Position numbers and translations under genes: made by a program. 64,000 nucleotides of DNA from Bugula neritina (taxonomy: Eukaryota; Bryozoa; Gymnolaemata; Cheilostomatida; Bugulidae), in NCBI GenBank assembly GCA_964035545.1, contig OZ037770.1, positions 710,001 through 774,000 on the forward strand. The letters are read 5' to 3'. Position 1 is the stretch's first letter; every line of letters starts with the position of its first letter. Below are positions 13,278 through 25,138 of this stretch, piece by piece. A model generated the notes under the pieces. It made no database searches, was not told the origin of the DNA, and was given only the letters and a program-made list of their open reading frames with translations.

Positions 13278-13508
13278 CAGTTGTGTATATACTTGTATAG
13301 TTGTGTATATACTTGTATAGCTGTGTGTATACTTGTATAGTTGTGTATATACTGTGTAGTTGTGTATGTACTTGTATAGTTGGGTATATACTTGTATAGC
13401 TGTGTATATAGTTGTATAGTTGTGTATATATACTTGTATAGTTGTGTATATACTTGTATAGTTGTGTATATACTTGTATAGTTGTGTATATACTTGTATA
13501 ATTGATAG
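13278..13508. repeat. ~20-bp minisatellite
   Basis: About eleven units of TTGTGTATATACTTGTATAG, with period slips of 1-2 bases in the middle. The Tyr/Thr-rich open frames across it are by-products of the repeat. Confidence 0.9.
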
Positions 13509-13999
13509 GTTATGTATATAACAAACGAACAGGCACAGCAAATAATAAATTTACATTGCGTACCCAAGGCCAGCTTTTTTACAGTATATGTTGTCATGGA
13601 GATGATGACGTCAATAGGCACATGTTTCATATCCACAGACTATATTGTTGTATAAACGAAGAACCACAATACTAATAGCTGTTACTATGCAACTATACAG
13701 CTCATGTTGTGGTAACATACATGAATGGTATATTTGCAGACTGCTATTTTTCAATTGTAATCTGAAAGTATATTTGATTATAATTTTAGAAAACTGAGCC
13801 TGTAATTATTAAGTTTCTAAACATACTTAAACATGTGTGTGTTTAGAAATTGAGAAAGCTTTTCAATACTAGGCAAACAATATAAGTAAACAAACACTTT
13901 TTAAACAGAACTATTTCAAAGTGTTTATATGACAAATAAACATACCTGTTTATTATTTTCTTTGCCAGAATCCTTTTCTGAATCATTCAGATAAATTAA

Positions 14000-14106
14000 C
14001 CGGTAACCCCTCCTTGCACACTACCCGTTGTACTCAATGGAGAAGTAATATTATACCCAGTCACACAGAATATAGAACATAGAGCTAGTGATAGACAGGG
14101 TTGAGG
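14000..14106 (+). other. Possible alternative 5' non-coding exon 1a (NTase-TPR copy B)
   Basis: Block with ACCGGTAACCCCTCC ending GGTTGAG before GTAAGTAG. A transcription-oriented donor with no long reading frame suggests an untranslated first exon spliced to 16272. The left border is not defined. Confidence 0.35.
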
Positions 14107-15234
14107 TAAGTAGATTCATTATTAGCAATTTATATTTTATGAAAACTTGACATACAGCTCAAATAGCTATACTAATACAATAGACTACACCACCAACTTA
14201 TAGACGGTATATTTTAGTCTTTCCATTACTGCACCTACCACATTATATAGTGAGCTGTTTTAACTTGAGTAGATTGAGACTAATTAGTAATAATAATATA
14301 CAAAAGTTGACCAACATTTTCCTAATCTGCTAAGATCTGCTTTATTGAAATGGTATAGAGTATAGGCTATACATTGAAAAAGAAATGTATGTATTTTAGG
14401 TAATAAAATCAAGAGTGTGTAAAGCATTTATCTATTAGCTAGTTCTTGATGAATTAGAACTTTTACCAAAATATTTTGTGTGATACAACCCAGACAGATC
14501 ATTTCCCTATTTACTAAATAGTAATTCCAAATCAAACACAGAAACTGCTCTCTATTCCCTTAAACTTAGTTTTTCTAAGCTATATCTGTATAGCCGGTGT
14601 ATAGAATATTATATTATTATAGGGATCACAATTAATTTTTTAAGTTAGAGTAACAATTCAACGTTGTTATATATACTTGTATATTTATTATGTTCTGTAT
14701 ATATCAAAGAAAAAGGCACTAGATATTACATTCGCAGGTGTATTATTATATGTACCCAAGGCCAGTTGTTTTACAGTAGAGAGGTTTATATGTTGTCATG
14801 GAGATAATGACATCAATAGGCACATGTTTTATATTCATAGACTATTGTTAACATGTTGTATAAACAAAGAGTCACAACACTAATAGCTGTTACTATGCAA
14901 CTATACAGCTCATGTTGTGGTAACATACATAAATGGTATATTTGCAGACTGCTATTTTTCAATCGTAATCTGAAAGCATATTTGATTATGATTTTAGAAA
15001 ACTGAGCCTATAATTATCAAGTTTCTATACATACATAGGCATGTGTGTATAGAAACTGAGAAAGCTTTTCTATGACAGGCAAGCAATATAGGCAAACAAA
15101 CACTCTTTAAACAGAACTATTTCAAAGTTTTTACATTGACTAATGAATATACTTGGTTATTATTTTCTCTGCCAAAATCTTGTCTGAAACATTCAGATAA
15201 ATTGACAAAATTTGTCCTCTCCTCTTTAGATAAA

Positions 15235-15346
15235 TTAACCGGCAACCCCTCCTTGCACACTAGCAGTAATACTCAATGGAGAAGTAATAATATACCCAGC
15301 CACACAAAACAGAGTACATAGAGCTAGTGATAGACAAGGTTGAGGT
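15235..15346 (+). other. Possible alternative 5' non-coding exon 1b (NTase-TPR copy B)
   Basis: Duplicated version of the 14000-14106 block, ending GGTTGAG before GTAAGTAG. Same reasoning; left border not defined. Confidence 0.35.
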
Positions 15347-15784
15347 AAGTAGAGTAACAATTTATATTTAATAAAAACTTGACTACTCAATTAATACTAA
15401 TACAATAGACTATATACTACCAACTTATAGACTGTACTTCTAGTCTTGCCATTAATATACCTATACCACGTTATAGTGAGCTGTCTTAAATTGTGTAGAT
15501 TGAGAATAAAGCAATAATGATATACAGAAGTTGACCAACATTTTCCTAATCTGCTCACATCTGCTCTATTGAACTGGTATTATAGGCTATACATTGAAAG
15601 ATAAATGTAGCAATCTCAATCAAACACAAAAACTACTCTCTATATTCCCCTAAAAAAGTTTTTAAGCTATATCTATATATATAGCCAGCGTAATTTATAT
15701 ATTATGAGTTTATTATGCGGATCATAATTAATTTTCAAAGTTTAAATAGTTTTTAGATTTGGCTAGAGTGACAGATATACAGGG

Positions 15785-15863
15785 ACTGCAGTGCACCCCT
15801 CCCCTGACCACTAACGGTGGTTTGCTTTAAAGCTGTACCAGAGTTTTGCCAGTTACATCTAGG
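15785..15863 (+). other. Possible 5' non-coding exon 1c (NTase-TPR copy B)
   Basis: GC-richer block (GTGCACCCCTCCCCTGACC) ending CATCTAG before a GTAAGAAA donor, unrelated to the two duplicated blocks. It is the nearest candidate 5' exon to the coding start. Confidence 0.35.
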
Positions 15864-16029
15864 TAAGAAAGTTGATAATAATTGTAGATATGACATTAAC
15901 AGTGAATGTATGCTACATGTACTATGAATTCAGTATTTATATACTGATGTAAAACTCTTCTTATACAAACTGGTATTCAGGGTTATAATTGTGTCTGAAT
16001 GTCACACATATGTTTACCATTCAATTGTG

Positions 16030-16188
16030 AGTCTCAGGGAAGTTTAAAGTTGCCATCTCTGTGAGAAACCTCTGATGGAAAGGTTATTGTGTTAAGTTGG
16101 GCTATGGACTCATTTAGATTATATGGCACATAGGCAGTTATGACTAGATGCTCTAACCCCTAGACCACGGCCGCTCCCTATAATTTGA
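16030..16188 (-). mobile_element. tRNA-derived SINE-like fragment
   Basis: On the minus strand, GGGAGCGGCCGTGGTCTAGG followed by GGTTAGAGC looks like the A-box head of a tRNA-derived SINE (A box at 16150-16167). No clear B box follows and the 3' body is unrecognised, so it is a fragment or diverged copy. It lies just upstream of exon 1 of NTase-TPR copy B. Confidence 0.4.
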
Positions 16189-16291
16189 TCAAACATATAT
16201 AATAGTATTTAGCACTACATTCTACTACTACATGTAGACTTACTTAAGCTAAAGCATGTTTAATTCAACAGAAAGAAATGAGTTTCACAAC

Positions 16292-19200
16292 ATGGAGGAC
16301 TACAAAGACTTATCAAAGTTAGAAGAACTGACCATTCAATACCAAAAGAAGGCTGAGTCTAGTAGAAAATGGGTTCATCATCTGCAGGTAGTCTGCTACT
16401 AGATGGTTATTCTTATTTGCCACATTACTAATTCTAGCTTGATTGTGATATACCTGATCAGATCACCTTAAAGTAGATGGAATGTTTGAATGTTTGAATG
16501 TTTGAATGATTTATGTTGAAAGATGACATGGCTGCAGAAGAGAGTGAGCTGTGTATATTTGGCTCTAAATACAGAAAAGCATGTATTTTGTTGAAGTTGA
16601 AGACCAGCTGAAAATAAAGACATGTGCATGTTTTTAATGAGTTCATAGGAAACTTGTACATTTTATTATTCTGAACGGCGACTGCATTTTGCTCAGCTTG
16701 AAAAAACTGCATTATCTTTTTTCTGTAGGCTCATGGACTAGTCAACAGATGCCTGGCTCTAGAGTTTAGTGAGGAGAGACAGAGAAGAGTCTACCAAATA
16801 GAAGACTGTTGGTATGAAGGAAGACATCCACTCAGTTATGAAGAACACCAGGAATTGACAAAGAAACATCTCAAGTTACTGGAGGACTACAGAACTGAGA
16901 CAACAACTGACTTCAGCTCTATTGACACAAGTAACTTGAAACTTGATAATTTTTCTGTAGCAGAAGATGCTCTCACTGAGTTTAGTAATTCCGTATTTGA
17001 AGTAAGTCAAAAGTGCAGTGATAACTTTATATCAACCTGTAGTAAATTCATACAGTCAAGTGTTGATACTTTGAATACATCAGGTCTAAATATTCCCTGT
17101 TCATTTGCTGTAATTGGTCTTGGTTCTGTTGCTCGTGGTACAGCCACTCCATATTCTGACCTAGAGTATGCTTTTGTCGTTGAGTCAGACTCTCATATTG
17201 ACTACTTTACTAAACTAGCAGTTGACAGCTACTTTAGAATTGGTAATATGGCAGAGTCACCATTGAAGGGTTTTAATATTCCTGAAATAGACAAATCATA
17301 CACAGATAGTGATACTGTAGGGTTCCGTATTGATGGAATATCTAAAAATGCTGGGAATATTCCCACAGGGAAAGGAGATGGTAGCAGGGGTTTGATATTG
17401 ACTGTAGAACAATTGACTGAACTATACTCTGAGACACTGACTTCACCAGCTGGTGATATAGCAGATATAGCTGATCTGTTATCTTCTATTGTCATGATAT
17501 GCACATATGAAAATGGTGAGATACTGTTTGACAAGACTCTTGAAAACTTTCAAACTATTTTAGCAGAAAATGTGAACAATTCAGGTGTAATAAAAAAACG
17601 TTTGAAGTTATTGAAAACAGATGTTGAATCTTACAGTTTTTTACCAATATTCAAATCCTTTGGACCTCCTGACAATACAAAACTCAAAGTTAAAAGTGAT
17701 ATTTTTCGATATCCAACACTGTTAGTTGACCACCTGAGACTGTTGATAGCTTTAGATGAAATGACTCCTTGGTCTATAACATGTCACTTGAAAGAGCAGA
17801 ACATTGTGACTGACAAACAGCTGCTTAGATTAAATTTGATAACAGCTCTGGCCATATACATCAGAACAACTGCATACCTACAATTAAGAACTCAAAAAGA
17901 TCATCTCTCTTTATATCCTCCCACTGAATGCCACACCAAAGGAATTTATCATTTATCTAGAGACATGTTTGTTCTATTAGCATTTCTGATTGTACCTGTA
18001 AAGAAATTTGTTCAGAGAAACTTAGATAATGTTGATTGTCAGAGTGAATGGAGAAGCCTGACTGTTTTGAGAGAACTAGTGAACCAAGTTGGTTTAGATA
18101 ACCCAGGTTTCACTTTGAAAATGGAAATTGAATTCTTTTGTGGAGATTTTGAGCAATCTATACAAACTGTCAAAACAAATTGTGGTGTTGATATATTTGA
18201 TAAAAATCCTAAAGATTTTGGTGAAACAATCAACAGTTCAAATTATTCAGACTCTTTAGTTGCATCTCAGGATTTTGAACATGAAGACAATAATGTGTTA
18301 ACTGCTTCATCCAAATACATTGAAATGGCTGCATATCTATTGTACTCCTCTAGAAAGTATGATAGCTGTCTTAAGTATTTTACTTGGTTAGCAGAAAACT
18401 GTGTAGACTCTGCATCTGATAGGTTGAAATGGAAAGTGCTAGCTGCTGACTCAGCCAATCAGATTCATAACTACCATGAGGTTTTCTCGTTGATCGGCGA
18501 AGTCTTTTCTGCTCTTAGATCAAAGTACCATTTAAAAAGAAATCAAACTTTATGCAAATTTGTGAGAGACCAGGCTAAACACACTCAGCATTCAGCAGAA
18601 GACAGAGAGTTGTTTGAAATTGTTGCACAAGCTTTAAGAGTAACTAGCAAAGCCTATGAGAATGTAAAACATTATGTGCAAGCTGAAGAGTTGGCAAATG
18701 AATCACAAAAACTTTTTGATAGCCTGTATTTCAAAAGATCAGGGCAACATTTTGGCAGCCATTACATGGATTTAATTGTTTCTCTTGCTTTAGTGCAGTC
18801 AGAAAAAGGTGAGCATAATAAAGGTGTTGAATATTTGACTTATCACTTAAATAAGTTAAAAGAAGTTCACACTGATCAGACTAACCATCCAGACATTGCC
18901 CTTCTACTGAGTGGTTTAGGTCAACTTCATGAGAAAGCTAATAATTATGACATCTCCTTAGATTTCTATAAGAGAGCTTTAGCTATGACAAAAATTTTGT
19001 ACCGTTCAGATCATGTGGATGTTGCTCAGTGTTATCGGAAAGTTACAGCTCTACATGCGAAAATGGGTGATTATAGTTCGCCGTTTAAAAATTATCAAAT
19101 TGTGGAAAATGTGTTTGATAAGTTAAAGGTTAATGCGCATGAAAAAGCGTCTCTGTTAGTAGAAATTGGTCTTCTTCATTGCTGTCAGAGTGAATATGAC

Positions 19201-21261
19201 TCAGCTCTGTCATATCTTGATTTAGCTCTCAGTATGATAGAGTCTAAAATAGAGACCACCCACATAGATATGGCAGATATAAACTCTGCATATGGTAGAA
19301 TTTATAGTGAAATGGGGCGGACAAAGCTTGCATTGAAACATCACACAAAGTCTTTAGAAATAACCAAAGAGGTTATGAGCAGTATTGATAGTATTCCATT
19401 ATTTTCTCAACTCCATGGTGAGATGGGAAAGTTGTCTGTAGAACTGAGTGCAGAGGCTATGATGTTGAATATAAAGAGAGCTAGTAAAGAGGTGAACAAT
19501 GTTAGTCCTGGTGTAGCTTCTTGTTACATGAGAGTTGGTAACGTCTATGAAGATATGTGTCTATATGAACAGTCTTTACTGTATCTAAATAAGGCATGTG
19601 AGATGTTCAAGGCTGTCTATGGCAGTGATGCAGTGCATGCAGATATTGCTAATAGTTATACCAGTATTGGTAATGCGTATAAGGACATGGGTGAATATAG
19701 CAAGGCACTAGAGTACCATAGGAAAAGTCTAGAGATGGAGCTAGCTGTCTATGGCAGTGATGCAGTGCATGCAGACATTGCTAGTAGTTATAACAATATT
19801 GGTGGTGTGTATAGTGACATTGGTGAATATAGCAAGGCACTAGAGTACCATAGGAAAAGTCTAGAGATGAGACAAGCTGTCTATGGCAGTGATGCAGTGC
19901 ATGCAGACATTGCTAGTAGTTATAACAATATCGGTAATGTGTATAGTGACATGGGTGAATATAGCAAGGCACTAGAGTACTATAGGAAGAGTCTAGAGAT
20001 GGACCAAGCTGTCTATGGCAGTGATGCAGTGCATACAGACATTGCTAGTAGTTATAACAATATTGGTAATATGTATAGGAACATGGGTGAATATAGCAAG
20101 GCACTAGAATTCTATAGGAAAGGTCTAGAGATGCAGTTAGCTGTCTATGGCAGTGATGCAGTGCATGCACACATTGCTGGTAGTTATAACAATATTGGTA
20201 ATGTGTATAGTGACATGGGTGAATATAGCAAGACACTAGAGTACTATAGGAAGAGTCTAGAGATGAGACAATCTGTCTATGGCAGTGATGCAGTGCATGC
20301 AGACATTGCTTGTAGTTATAACAATATTGGTCTTGTGTATAGTAACAAGGGTGAATATAGCAAGGCACTAGAGTACTATAGGAAGGGTCTAGAGATGAGA
20401 CAAGCTGTCTATGGCAGTGATGCAGTGCATGCAGACATTGCTAGTAGTTATAACAGTATTGGTAGTGTGTATAGTAAGATGGGTGAATATAGCAAGGCAC
20501 TAGAGTACTATAACAAGGGTCTAGAGATGCAACAAGCTGTCTATGGCAGTGATGCAGTGCATGCAGACATTGCTAGTAGTTACAACAATATTGGTAGTGT
20601 GTATAGTAACATGGGTGAATATAGTAAGGCACTAGAGTACTATAGGAAGGGTCTAGAGATGAGACAAGCTGTCTATGGCAGTGATGCAGTGCATGCAGAC
20701 ATTGCTAGCAGTTATAACAATATTGGTGGTGTGTATAGTAACATGGGTGAATATAGCAAGGCACTAGATTACTATAGGAAGGGTCTAGAGATGAGACAAG
20801 CTGTCTATGGCAGTTATGCAGTGCATGCACACATTGCTGGTAGTTATTGTAATATAGCCTCAGTTCATCACAAACTATCAGACTATACCTCATCTCTCCT
20901 CTACTATACCAAATGTATAAACATGTATAAATCAGTCTATGGTGAAGGAACCAACCATAATGACATTGCTGAAAGTTATAGAGGTATTGCTGATGTGTAC
21001 ACAGATACAGGTGAATATACAAAATCACTGCATTATCTCACCTTGTCTCTAGACATGACTAAAGCTATACATGGTGACAATACCACTCACATAGATATAG
21101 CAGACACCTACCATAAACTGGGTAGACTGTATTATAACACAGGTCAATATACACACTCATTGCACTGCTATAACATTGCCCTGGTACAGAGAGATAGGTG
21201 TATTACTGCTCATCTCCCTCTATATACTGCTGTGTTATTGTCAGTCTCTGTCAGACTCTAA
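16292..21261 (+). CDS. NTase-TPR protein, copy B (C-terminally truncated)
   Basis: Paralogue of copy A with its start present. Coding exon 1 is 16292..16387 (32 codons; acceptor AACAG before 16272); exon 2 is 16729..21261. The ATG at 16292 has A at -3 and G at +4. An upstream ATG at 16278 opens a short overlapping frame ending at 16322. Predicted length ~1,542 residues. The NTase signature is identical to copy A: G164, S165, D176, E178 in full-length numbering. Nine near-identical 44-residue TPR units follow, then diverged ones. A 2-nt insertion near 21238 relative to copy A shifts the frame and brings TAG-equivalent termination (TAA, 21259-21261), removing ~142 C-terminal residues. A truncated product is possible, so this is called CDS with a lesion rather than a full pseudogene. 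Spliced 5' non-coding exons upstream are likely. Confidence 0.85.
16388..16728 (+). other. Intron 1 of NTase-TPR copy B
   Basis: 341-bp intron, CAG/GTAGTC donor and TTTTTTCTGTAG acceptor, phase 0, homologous to copy A intron 39-366. Confidence 0.85.
19618..20805 (+). repeat. 132-bp coding tandem repeat (TPR array, copy B)
   Basis: Nine near-identical 132-bp units starting YGSDAVHA, in the same frame and at the same residue offset as in copy A (residue 922 from the equivalent TTG). Three diverged units follow to ~21069. Two units fewer than copy A. Confidence 0.95.
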
Positions 21262-21689
21262 TCTCATCATCAGACTACAAACATGCTAAGGGCCTCCTAC
21301 TACTCGCTCTCAAACATTAACCTATTGACTACTGTAAGAATACTCGGGCTAATATCTGTCAACTCTTAGGGCAGTGTTGTCTCCACTTACATCAGTACAG
21401 GAAGTGTTGGAAATATTTATGTTCGGCTCTCTGTTACTATGAGTCACTCCCTTCCTCCAACTGGAAGATTAAATCTCTAGCACAGGTTCATTTGTACATT
21501 TCCTACTTGCTTTTACATCTAGGTCATGTTTCACAGCCTATAGAACACTCTGAGTTGGCTTTAGATCTTGTAGAAAGTGTTCTAGTTGGCAGAGATAACA
21601 TAACTCCTGAACTCACTAGACTGTATACAGACATTACACACATGATTCTTGGTTTGTATTCAACTCTTACTCTGCATGTAGATATATAG
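21262..21689 (+). pseudogene. Out-of-frame remnant of copy B C-terminus
   Basis: Still aligns well with the last ~142 codons of copy A (5161-5589) but is disconnected by the 2-nt insertion upstream. In the ancestral frame there is also an internal TAA at 21318-21320 (copy A: GCA). The final ~65 codons (21492-21689) remain open and end at the homologous TAG. Confidence 0.85.
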
Positions 21690-23389
21690 ACATACAGTAC
21701 TTCTATAGTATTTAGTATATTCTATGTTCTCAGTTAAACGGTATGTTTAAATAACTTCTTCAGTTGTATTTCTCATACTTTCTTCCTTATAGTATTGACT
21801 CTGTGTGTGTCTCTACTTTCTTCAGTTAGATCTTTGTTTGGAGGTTTATTTTGTGTTAAAATATACATTTTATATAAAGATATAGTTTTTCTATAACTTA
21901 TAGCAGCTTTGTAAGTAACTTTTATATACTCCATGTATTTTCTTTCAGTCGCTTTTGTGTTTTTAAACATTTATTGCTATAGTGTTTTTTTGCTTTTTCC
22001 GTTGCATCATAAAACTATTTTAGTATCTATATAAAATGATGTTTTTCTTTTATTTTATTATATTTGTTCATTATTATGCAAGTTATTATATATATAGTGT
22101 AAATAAGTCTGCTTTCTTTGCAACATTTATGTATGAAATATTCAAATATAGTTTCTATACAAAGATATGTGATACTGGAGATTCGATGTACAAGTAGGAT
22201 TTATGTTTACTCGTAGTCATGGTTACCAGACTATATCAATTAGATGGTATATAAATAAAAGCTATAGCCAATTTACTTACTACATTCTAATAATAGACCA
22301 TTTAGAGCGACACATGCAGTCTAGAAACTTAGGCTATACCATAAGCTCCTTCAAAGGTTGCACTACTTTGTATTGTCTCGTGATTATATACCAGCATCTC
22401 TGTAGATCTGTATATTAGTTTTTTTATAGGATATGCAAAGCTTATTCTTTTAAACCCACTATATGTGTAAAGAAAACATAAATTTAGTGAAAGTATTTCT
22501 CCCAGTTTAACCTTTCAAGTGATTAGGCTGTGCATCCAGTGCAGCAGCTAACAATAGCATGCAATGAAAGTTAGCTATAATTAGTATAAAGTCTACCGAA
22601 ACTTGTATTTCCAATCGATTAGAAATCTTTTTAGTACATACTGGCACAAAGTGTATTATAAAATAAATTTTTTTAGGCATCTAACTTCAAAGCAGTATGC
22701 AAATGAAAACTAACATTATTATATAAGAATATTTTAGTACTGCATAAGTGAAGTTTGTCAGAGATTTTTTTTAAGTAAATAAAAGTATGAGGAAATTGCA
22801 TTCACATGTGAGAGTTGTCTCTTCAAATCTAAATGTCTTTTATTGGCATAAGAAAATTATCTTCAGATTAGCATATCTAGAAGTTGTCTATTCTAAAGTG
22901 TATTCAGCTTTTCTCAGTGAGAGTTGTCTCTTCAAATCAAACTGCTTTTTTATAACAGTATGAATTAATATTCCTCAACTTCCTTCTTTTAGGAGTTATC
23001 TTCTCAAAACTATTTTAACCTCCGCTTAGTGAAAATTGTCTTCTCAAATTCACACAAACGACAACACGCAGATTACAACGGGATTATTTGAAATCAAATA
23101 CCATTTTGCTACAAAACTTCATAATATTAATCCATAAAAGAAGGTGCATGCTTGAACACATGTATAAATTCATGTAAACTAATGGTACACAAAACATAAA
23201 AACTTGTCTATATTGCATTTAAATTTATTACCTGCTAGCTAGGCTGCCATGTATTTAGATGACATTGTATATAATATATATAATTTAGTTATATTGTGTA
23301 TATTATATGTTTCAGATTATTAATATATTACATTCGGAAGCAGTGTCACAATATACCAGACTAACTTAAGAGTCTTAAAAAGTAGATGC
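21690..23389. other. Convergent 3' intergenic region of unit B
   Basis: No gene recognised. Homologous to 5590-7240 of unit A with small indels, including the GAGTTGTCTCTTCAAATC-like motifs (22806-23050). Confidence 0.6.
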
Positions 23390-23790
23390 ATGTTTTTCAT
23401 TATATGCAAATCTATACTTCTGTTGAACTACACATAGGCACAGGCACAAAGGCACACATGCAGGCAGTAGGCAGTAGGCAGTGTACAGTTACTTGTTAAT
23501 ATACATTAGCATAATAATGTTATCCTGCGTAAAAATATATATATACTTGGCATGTATATAAATGTTAGGCAATGTACATTTCATACCCCTATAATATCAT
23601 ATATGATAATATAGGAGTACGTAATGTACATTGTCTTGCATATAATTATTATGTTAATTTATATTAACAAGTAATTGTACACTGCTGCGTGCCTTTGCGC
23701 CTGCATGTGTGCCTTTGTGCCTGTGCCTATGTGTAGTTCAACATCGACACAGATTTGCATAATTATAATGAAAAATATTTACTTCCTAAG
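23390..23790. repeat. ~400-bp imperfect inverted duplication, unit B only
   Basis: The left arm (TTTTCATTATATGCAAATC ... GGCACAGGCACAAAGGCACA ... CAGTGTACAGTTACTTG) is repeated in reverse complement on the right, with the centre near 23600 at ATCATATATGAT. Unit A has only one arm at the corresponding place (7215-7300), so the palindrome arose after or outside that copy. Confidence 0.8.
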
Positions 23791-25050
23791 ATCTAAGTCT
23801 TTTAAAGTCAGCAAGCAATAAAATTAAATACTGGGAAGACACAACGCTGTATGATTAAATTAGGAATTCCTTCTTTTGTATAAATATTTCCCACAGACTG
23901 TAAAGAGTCCAGCAATCAATTCGAATATCTCCATGAAAGATATCACAGACATTCCGATCCATAATTCAAGATGGCCACCAATACTACCGATTAGATCTTC
24001 AAACTGAACAAAAAAATTGAAGTTACTGTTATGATCACAGCAATCAGTAAAATGACTGTAACAGTTTGTTAAATTATTGGATAAAACATGCAATTTAAAA
24101 GCAAATTGCTTTTAAAACCTTCACCAACTGAGTAGCTTTGTCATCTGGCTGCATAAAGCTAACACATTATTGTTGGTCATCTTTATAGTGATATATTATG
24201 TTAAAACGAAGTATGCTATCTATAATAATAATATAGCTTTGTTGTGTGAAAGACTACTTCCAATATTGTCTAAAGTAAAATATCAAACAAGTTTTACAAA
24301 ACCAATTGTCAAATGGTTAAGTATTTGTCAAATATTTAACCATTAAAATTTACAATAAAAATATAATTTCAGCTTTGAATAAATACAGTTTTATTACTAT
24401 TATTTCACTGCATGTGAAAACATATTTTAAAAAGTTGGTATACACTTCCGGTCAGACTAGCCCTTTCAGTGAACTCTTGATAGTTGAGAGAGTCAAAGTA
24501 TATTTCTGTGCTTGCCAGCTCCTCTTTAAAACTTTGAATAAAGGAAAGACAACCACTTACTTATGTAATGCAAAATTCAAATACATATTTTGGTAATTTT
24601 GAAATACATTGACAATTTTTTTTATAGAAAAACGTTTCAATTTTCAGTTAAAACAAGTCAAACTGTTGAAAGCTTGATTAATAAATTTAAATGGTTAATG
24701 ATAAATTAGGTTGTTAAGATTTGCTCTCACCTTGAAGTATTTGTGAAGGAGATATTAAGAGCCTTGCTTCTTCCCAGTATCATCTCTCTGATCCTAAGCT
24801 ATTGTATAGAGTTTTAAAAAGTTTATATGTATATATTATTCACCGAAACATCTGAAGTATATATATAACCACGACACATATAATACTTATATACGTACTT
24901 AGTCAGTAAAAGTATTATATTTAACTGCTAATTCCTGTTACTTTTTCATAAACTGAGCCAATTTTATTTGATATTCAAAAAAATCAGTTCCGTGAGAATC
25001 AAAAAAGTTTTTGATTTACACTTATTATAGATAAATACAGTTTAGGGTTG

Positions 25051-25138
25051 CAGTGTTGAGTTTTCCTAACGCGCTCCAGCTTGCCTGCTCGCAAGACAGG
25101 AGGTCCCGGGTTCGAATCCCGGTAGGGGAGATTTTTTT
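25051..25138 (+). ncRNA. tRNA-derived Pol III element with terminator (copy B)
   Basis: GAGTTTTCCTAACGCGCTCC resembles a tRNA A box and D-arm. It is followed by GGTCCCGGGTTCGAATCCCG with a perfect T-arm (CCGGG/CCCGG, loop TTCGAAT) and B box (25108-25120), then TAGGGGA and a run of seven T. No clean cloverleaf forms (the anticodon arm is irregular), so it is more likely a tRNA-derived element than a functional tRNA. Confidence 0.55.

Larger units (their letters stand above)
13556..15740. repeat. Tandem duplication (~1.1 kb x2) upstream of NTase-TPR copy B
   Basis: Segments starting at ~13556 and ~14745 (both from TACCCAAGGCCAG) align for about 1 kb at roughly 85-90% by eye, ending near 14660 and 15750. 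Each contains a block ending GATAGACA(G/A)GGTTGAG followed by a consensus GTAAGTAG donor. The first copy carries a palindromic TGACGTCA (13607), which reads TGACATCA in the second. Confidence 0.75.

Noticed and set aside
13139-13636. 165-codon Tyr/Thr-rich minus-strand ORF
   Set aside because: Its repeats are the translation of the 20-bp minisatellite at 13278-13508.
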